Of a DNA stretch of 64,000 nucleotides, positions 59,953 through 64,000 are shown one piece after another. The stretch spans positions 705,971-769,970 of the forward strand of contig CP075367.1 of the NCBI GenBank assembly GCA_019454165.1, given 5' to 3'. This stretch comes from Anaerolineales bacterium. Its GTDB lineage: Bacteria > Chloroflexota > Anaerolineae > Anaerolineales > UBA11579. The notes below the pieces were generated by a model. The model made no database searches and was not told the DNA's origin. It saw only the letters and a program-made list of their open reading frames with translations. How positions within the stretch are numbered: the first letter of the stretch is position 1; each line of letters begins with the position of its first letter. A program made the position numbers and the translations under genes.

Positions 59953-60892
59953 GGACACCCGCCTGGCGGGTACAACCCACACCTTCCATAACCAGGGCGG
60001 CGTGCAGCGCCTGGACAAATTCCTGGTCGAGCAGCTCGACGGCTTTTCGCGCGCCCGTTTGCAGGCGCTGATCAAGGACGGCCAGGTGCTGGTGGACGGC
60101 AAGCCGGCCGGCAAGAGCGGCCAGCAGCTTGAGGGCGGCGAGCAGGTGCAAGTGCGCGTGCCGCCCGCCGCGCCCAGCCAGCTGGTGCCCGAGAACATTC
60201 CGCTGGACGTCGTGTTCGAGAATGAGGATGTGCTCATCGTCAACAAGCCGGCCGGCATGGTGGTGCACCCGGCGGCGGGGCACAACACCAGCACCCTGAT
60301 CCATGCGGCCCTGGCCCACGCGCCGCAGATCGAGGGCGTGGGCGGTGAGCTGCGCCCGGGCCTGGTCCACCGCCTGGATAAGGACACCTCGGGCTTGATC
60401 GTGCTGGCCAAGAACGACGCCGCCCAGCACGCCTTGCAGGCCCAGTTCCAGCAGCGCGTGGCGCAGAAGACCTACATTGCCCTCGTAGATGGGCGGCCCA
60501 CCACGCCCACCGGCCGCATCGAAGCCGCCATCGGGCGTGACCCGCGTGAGCGCAAGCGCATGGCGGTGGTGCGCTCCAGCAGCAGCCGCGGCCGGGAAGC
60601 GGTGAGCGAATACCGCACCGTCGAGGAGTTCGAAGAGCACAGCCTGCTGGAAGTCGATATCCACACCGGCCGCACGCACCAGATCCGCGTGCACCTGGCG
60701 TTCATTGGCTGCCCGGTGGCGGGGGATACGGTGTACGGCCGCCGCAAGCCGAGCCTGCCGCTCAAACGCCAGTTCCTGCATGCCGCCCGCCTGGGCCTGA
60801 CCCTGCCCGGCGAGAGCGAGATGCGCACCTTTACCGCGCCGCTGCCGGCTGACTTGCAGCACGCGCTGAATAATCTGCGCGGCAGAGGGTAG
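59933..60892 (+). CDS. rluD: RluD-family 23S rRNA pseudouridine synthase
   Basis: The 319-residue protein has an N-terminal S4 domain (QRLDKFLVEQLDGFSRARLQ, with GQVLVDGKPAGK) and the RluA-family core. The catalytic Asp is in LVHRLDKDTSGLIVLAKND (about 143-161), with VNKPAGMVVHPAAGH and GRTHQIRVHLAFIG also present. It isomerises uridines of 23S rRNA helix 69 (RluD type) or related sites. The start at 59933 lies within the end of lspA (20 bp overlap), the usual lspA-rluD coupling. Confidence 0.95.
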   Translation: MTNPPTEDTRLAGTTHTFHNQGGVQRLDKFLVEQLDGFSRARLQALIKDGQVLVDGKPAGKSGQQLEGGEQVQVRVPPAAPSQLVPENIPLDVVFENEDVLIVNKPAGMVVHPAAGHNTSTLIHAALAHAPQIEGVGGELRPGLVHRLDKDTSGLIVLAKNDAAQHALQAQFQQRVAQKTYIALVDGRPTTPTGRIEAAIGRDPRERKRMAVVRSSSSRGREAVSEYRTVEEFEEHSLLEVDIHTGRTHQIRVHLAFIGCPVAGDTVYGRRKPSLPLKRQFLHAARLGLTLPGESEMRTFTAPLPADLQHALNNLRGRG

Positions 60893-61218
60893 GGAAGGGC
60901 GCACCGCAGTGCGCCGCAACGGCCGTGTGCATGGTTGCAGATAACTATTAATAATCATCATGGTCAATCGGCGCCCCCACCTAAATGTCGGTTTCGTTAA
61001 AACATTTGCCCGGCTTTGTTAGCCTGTACTTACAGGCAATGTACTTAATGTATTAATTGTTTTAACTCCCCACTTTTTGTTGATCAGTACGAGCAATGAC
61101 GGAGGGTCAGCGTGCTCGCTGCTTATAGCAGGGAATGTGGATTGGCAGGCGAAATGGGGTGTGGTGTCAAGGAAGAACTGAACATACGTCTGAGTGAATT
61201 TGGAAGATCTGTTTCAAC
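60893..61218. other. AT-rich intergenic region
   Basis: GC drops strongly at about 60945-61080 relative to the rest. It holds a GCCTGTA/TACAGGC palindrome (61022-61037) and a TATTAATT run. A GGCGCAC/GTGCGCC hairpin (60898-60915) follows rluD without a T-run. I see no supported gene; a 55-codon GTG frame is discussed among the rejected items. Confidence 0.5.
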
Positions 61219-61542
61219 GGATTCCTCACTGGTCTGGGTCCGGCGGTCTGGTGGCGAATTACTAACCCGTTCGGAATGACAATTAGTGTTTATTTGTCAT
61301 TCCGACGAGCGCCAGCGAGGAGGAATCCGTTAAGAGCTAGTTTGTAACCATCACCTATTGCACCAGCACTCGCTTGTCCAGATGGGCCATCGCCCAAACA
61401 AGCCCACAACGGATTCCTCCTCCCCGCTACGCGGGTCGTTCGGAATGACAAAATGGGCGGTGTGGCGGTGGATATCAACCCGTTCGAATGACAATAGTGT
61501 TATTTGTCATTCCGACGAGCGCCAGCGAGGAGGAATCCGTTA
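61219..61542. repeat. MITE-like inverted repeat and related copies
   Basis: An inverted 64-bp element (61219-61280) is followed by a larger palindrome. Left arm TGTCATTCCGACGAGCGC... (61295-61331) and right arm AACGGATTCCTCC...CGGAATGACA (61408-61450) flank about 76 bp. A third copy of the left arm is at 61506-61542. The parts 61270-61338 and 61482-61549 are direct duplicates. Confidence 0.8.
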
Positions 61543-61601
61543 AGGGCTTAGGTGAGCGCATACACGTCTGAATGAATTCTGACGATGTGTCCATAACGCT
61601 T

Positions 61602-61607
61602 TAGAAT
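61602..61607 (+). promoter_or_regulatory. -10 box abutting the threonine aldolase start codon
   Basis: TAGAAT ends 6 nt before the ATG at 61614, with no ribosome binding site. Confidence 0.45.
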
Positions 61608-61613
61608 ACGCCC

Positions 61614-62642
61614 ATGCCCATTATTGACCTGCGCTCTGACACCGTCACCAAGCCCACCGAGGAGATGCGCGCCGCCATGGCGCGGGCCGAAGTGGGCGAT
61701 GATGTGTATGGCGAAGACCCCACCGTAAACCAACTACAAGAGCTGGCCGCCGAGCGCACCGGCAAGGCCGCGGCGCTGTTCGTGCCATCTGGCCATATGG
61801 GCAACCTGGCTGCCTTCCTGGCGCATTGCCAGCGCGGGGATGAGATCATCCTCGGCAATCTTTCGCATCCCTTCAACTCAGAGACCGGCAGCCTGGCTGC
61901 GGTCGGCGGTATCCAGCCGTTCACGCTGCCCAACCAGCCGGACGGCACGCTGCGGCTCGAAGACCTGCAAGCCGCCATCCGTGATGACGATGTCCATCAT
62001 GCGGTCACGCGCCTGATCTCGCTCGAGAACACCCACAACCGCTGCAACGGCGTGCCGCTCACCGCCGAATACACCCGCGCCGTGGCCGAGCTGGCCCATG
62101 CCCGCGGGCTGAAATTGCATATCGACGGCGCCCGCCTGTTCAACGCGGCCGTGGCGCTGGGTGTGCCGGCGGCGGCCCTGGTGGCAGATGCCGACTCGGT
62201 CACCTTTTGTCTCAGCAAGGGGCTGTGCGCGCCGGTCGGCTCGGTGCTGTGCGGTGATGAGGATTTCATCTATCGTGCTCGCCGCGCCCGCAAGCAGCTC
62301 GGCGGCGGCATGCGCCAGGCTGGCATCCTGGCGGCGGCTGGCATCCTCTCGCTGACCCAGATGGTAGACCGCCTGGCCGAAGATCACGCCCGCGCCGCCC
62401 GCCTAGCCGAGGGGTTGATGGAGTTCCGTGACTTCGTGGTGCCTACTCCCCACACCAACATCGTGCGCTTCCGCATGGCCGAAGGCTCCCAGGTGGACCC
62501 GCAGGCTCTGACCGCCGCCCTGGCCGGTGAAGGCGTCTTGCTGGACTATGGCTACTATGAGGGCTTCCGTGCTGTCACCCACCACGGGGTGGAAGACGCC
62601 GATATTGAGAGCACCCTGGCGGCAATTGCCCGCCATTTGTAG
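61614..62642 (+). CDS. ltaE: Low-specificity L-threonine aldolase
   Basis: The 342-residue PLP enzyme splits L-threonine or allo-threonine to glycine and acetaldehyde. IDLRSDTVTKPTEEMRAAMA opens it, followed by GDDVYGEDPTVNQL and FVPSGHMGNLAA. ENTHNRCNGVPL, HIDGARLFNAAVALG and the PLP lysine in CLSKGLCAPVGSVL (about 202) also mark the family. RKQLGGGMRQAGILAAAG is conserved. It is monocistronic, between repeat regions. Confidence 0.95.
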   Translation: MPIIDLRSDTVTKPTEEMRAAMARAEVGDDVYGEDPTVNQLQELAAERTGKAAALFVPSGHMGNLAAFLAHCQRGDEIILGNLSHPFNSETGSLAAVGGIQPFTLPNQPDGTLRLEDLQAAIRDDDVHHAVTRLISLENTHNRCNGVPLTAEYTRAVAELAHARGLKLHIDGARLFNAAVALGVPAAALVADADSVTFCLSKGLCAPVGSVLCGDEDFIYRARRARKQLGGGMRQAGILAAAGILSLTQMVDRLAEDHARAARLAEGLMEFRDFVVPTPHTNIVRFRMAEGSQVDPQALTAALAGEGVLLDYGYYEGFRAVTHHGVEDADIESTLAAIARHL

Positions 62643-62648
62643 CCAATC

Positions 62649-62669
62649 GGGCGGGTCTGAGACCCGCCC
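62649..62669. repeat. GGGCGGGTCT/AGACCCGCCC palindrome
   Basis: A perfect 10-bp inverted repeat around one base just after ltaE. Copies occur at 51020-51040 and 51334-51354. It could serve as a transcript-end hairpin, though no T-run follows. Confidence 0.75.
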
Positions 62670-62712
62670 CTACGCGTGTTGATCTGTTGGGGATTGCTTC
62701 TGTGGATAACGG

Positions 62713-62844
62713 CTTGGGGATTGTGCAATCTTCGATTGCTATGCCTGCCTTCGGCAGGCTCGCAAAGACGAAGGAGTGGGGTTGCGCCTTGGGGATTGTG
62801 CAATCTTCGATTGCTATGCCTGCCTTCGGCAGGCTCGCAAAGAC
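62713..62844 (+). repeat. 57-bp direct repeat, two copies
   Basis: Copies at 62713-62769 and 62788-62844 (75-bp period) are nearly identical. Each contains CCTGCC-TTC-GGCAGG and CAATC-TTC-GATTG hairpins between GGGGATTG and CTCGCAAAGAC ends, so they are inverted members of the GCGAG...CAATC family. Confidence 0.85.
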
Positions 62845-62956
62845 AGAGGAGTGGGTTTTATCCGCAGTTATCTGTGTTTATCTGTGGATGAAACCGCACT
62901 CACCCCTTACTCAGCAATCCTTCACCTGTTGGCGGCTGGCCCAGCGAGCCGAATGT

Positions 62957-62962
62957 TATAAT
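62957..62962 (+). promoter_or_regulatory. -10 box of the purine nucleoside phosphorylase gene
   Basis: TATAAT lies about 55 nt before the ATG at 63017, and a TGGAGC site lies near the start, so this mRNA has a leader. Confidence 0.5.
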
Positions 62963-63016
62963 TTTGATTATTGTTCTTTAGCGTTCTTACTAACTTTCCA
63001 ATGGAGCAAAACATAG

Positions 63017-63853
63017 ATGGGTGATTTCCTCACCATTGCCGATATTCAAGCTGCAGCCTCTGCGATCCAGAAAAAAACTGACCACAAGCCCCGCGTAGGC
63101 ATGATCCTGGGCTCTGGCTTGGGTTCACTCGCCGAATCGATCGAAAATCCGCACTACGTCCCCTATGGCGAGATCCCGGGCTGGCCTGTTTCGGGCGTCA
63201 AGGGCCATGCCGGCCGCCTGGTGCTGGGCAGCTTGGAAGGCCAGAGCGTGGTCGTGATGCAGGGCCGCACGCATTACTACGAGGGCTACGATATGCCTCG
63301 CCTCGGCCTGCCCGTGCGGGTCATGCAGGCCCTCGGGATCGAGATCATCGTCATCACCAACGCCGCCGGCGCGGTCAACCCCAGTTTTGAGCCCGGCGAC
63401 CTCATGCTCATCACTGACCATCTCAACCTGATCGGCATGGCCGGCCAGAACCCGCTGCGCGGCCCCAACCTCGAGGAGCTTGGCCCGCGCTTCCCTGACA
63501 TGAGCCAGGTGTACGACCGCCAGCTGCTCTCGCTGACCCGCGAGGTGGCCGCCGCCGAGCATCTCGGCCTGCGCGAAGGCGTGTACTGCTGCCTGGCCGG
63601 CCCCAGCTTTGAGACCCCGGCTGACCTGCGCTTCCTGCGCGCCGCCGGCGTGGATGCGGTGGGCATGTCCACCGTGCCCGAGGCCACCATTGCCCGCCAT
63701 AGCGGCACGCGCGTGCTGGGCGTCTCCGGCATCAGCAACAAGGCCAACCTGGACGGCGAGACCGAGACGACCCACGAAGAAGTGCTCGAAGCGGGTAAGG
63801 TGTTGGCGCCCAAACTGACCCAGTTGGTTCGCGGAGTGCTGCGCAAGCTCTAA
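63017..63853 (+). CDS. Purine nucleoside phosphorylase (trimeric type)
   Basis: The 278-residue enzyme cleaves inosine or guanosine with phosphate. The phosphate loop is MILGSGLGSLAESIE (about 28-42); PGWPVSGVKGHAGRLVLG, MQGRTHYYEGY and TNAAGAVNPSFEPGDL are family marks. The base-binding Glu lies in CLAGPSFETPAD, and the Asn of SGISNKAN fits trimeric 6-oxopurine-specific forms. It complements hpt and deoA in salvage. A new gene starts 12 bp after its stop. Confidence 0.95.
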   Translation: MGDFLTIADIQAAASAIQKKTDHKPRVGMILGSGLGSLAESIENPHYVPYGEIPGWPVSGVKGHAGRLVLGSLEGQSVVVMQGRTHYYEGYDMPRLGLPVRVMQALGIEIIVITNAAGAVNPSFEPGDLMLITDHLNLIGMAGQNPLRGPNLEELGPRFPDMSQVYDRQLLSLTREVAAAEHLGLREGVYCCLAGPSFETPADLRFLRAAGVDAVGMSTVPEATIARHSGTRVLGVSGISNKANLDGETETTHEEVLEAGKVLAPKLTQLVRGVLRKL

Positions 63854-63865
63854 CGTGTCGCCCTC

Positions 63866-64000
63866 ATGGCTGAAGTTTTACGATTTTTCGTTCAATATGA
63901 AGCGGTCCTGTATTTCTTACTGGGCCTGGCTGGCATCCTCTACTTCTATCGCTTTTGGCTCGCCTGGCAGGAAGTGCGCGAGGCGCACTACGGCCTGGAG
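63866..64000 (+). CDS. Membrane protein, partial (cut by window edge)
   Basis: Only the first 45 residues are visible. MAEVLRFFVQYEAVLYFLLG and LAGILYFYRFWLAWQEVREA form one hydrophobic helix (about 11-32) followed by a charged, Glu/Arg-rich start of a cytoplasmic part. This resembles many single-helix FHA-, band7- or Yop-like anchors, but the family cannot be told. It starts 12 bp after the PNP gene. Confidence 0.55.
   Translation, partial: MAEVLRFFVQYEAVLYFLLGLAGILYFYRFWLAWQEVREAHYGLE

Noticed and set aside
60898..60915. Hairpin after rluD as a terminator
   Set aside because: A 7-bp stem GGCGCAC/GTGCGCC is present, but no T-run follows on either strand.
61112..61279. 55-codon GTG frame with GGAGGG upstream in the AT-rich gap
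   Set aside because: The last third is the repeat element at 61219-61280 and the rest has no recognisable pattern; a chance frame is likelier.

Overview
The window is 64 kb of gene-dense, high-GC bacterial chromosome with no rRNA, tRNA, transposase, phage or CRISPR locus that I could find. Gene content points to the phylum Chloroflexota, most likely Anaerolineae. The pointers are a topoisomerase I with an extra N-terminal zinc ribbon, a mevalonate kinase plus isopentenyl phosphate kinase pair, a large STAND-ATPase/BTAD regulator, GAF-rich sensor proteins, tailed ribosomal proteins and many interspersed hairpin repeats. This placement is inferred from gene families, not from a marker-gene comparison.

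Layout. 1-4.9 kb: an FHA protein (cut by the left edge), a Ser/Thr kinase, a secreted GH3-type protein and a GT2 glycosyltransferase. 5-14.5 kb: recJ, a membrane-anchored YvcK/CofD-like protein, pgk-tpiA, a PAS-GGDEF cyclase, upp, ruvB and queA. 14.5-21.9 kb, all on the minus strand: a STAND/BTAD regulator, a four-repeat glycine-rich micropeptide, an NHLP/Os1348-like leader-type peptide and a five-GAF HD-GYP phosphodiesterase. This is the most unusual locus here. 22-30.7 kb: deoA, degV, rpsP-khpA-rimM, dprA-manC and topA. 30.9-43.9 kb: a membrane protein, dgt-greA, a DPPR synthase-mevalonate kinase-IPK operon, tlyA-mmcQ, xseA-xseB-DUF2071, a HIT protein and a thiolase-DinB-hydroxyacyl-CoA dehydrogenase operon. 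43.9-53.8 kb: a repeat array running into a GIY-YIG nuclease gene, a lipoprotein, a large exported metzincin-like protein, gatB-GNAT-DCC, 1 kb of repeats and GT39-CPBP. 53.8-64 kb: rplU-rpmA-rpmE, tdk-hpt-cca, alr-lspA-rluD, repeats, a threonine aldolase, a purine nucleoside phosphorylase and a partial membrane protein.

How it fits together. Nucleoside and base salvage is spread over the window (upp, deoA, tdk, hpt, PNP, dgt). GGDEF and HD-GYP proteins suggest cyclic-di-GMP signalling. MVK and IPK fit the alternative mevalonate route described in Chloroflexi. Many genes have a -10-like box ending 6-10 nt before the start codon, which suggests leaderless mRNAs. The intergenic DNA is rich in short palindromic repeat families that share a design of complementary ends around a common or exchangeable centre; two 76-bp copies differ by four compensated base pairs.
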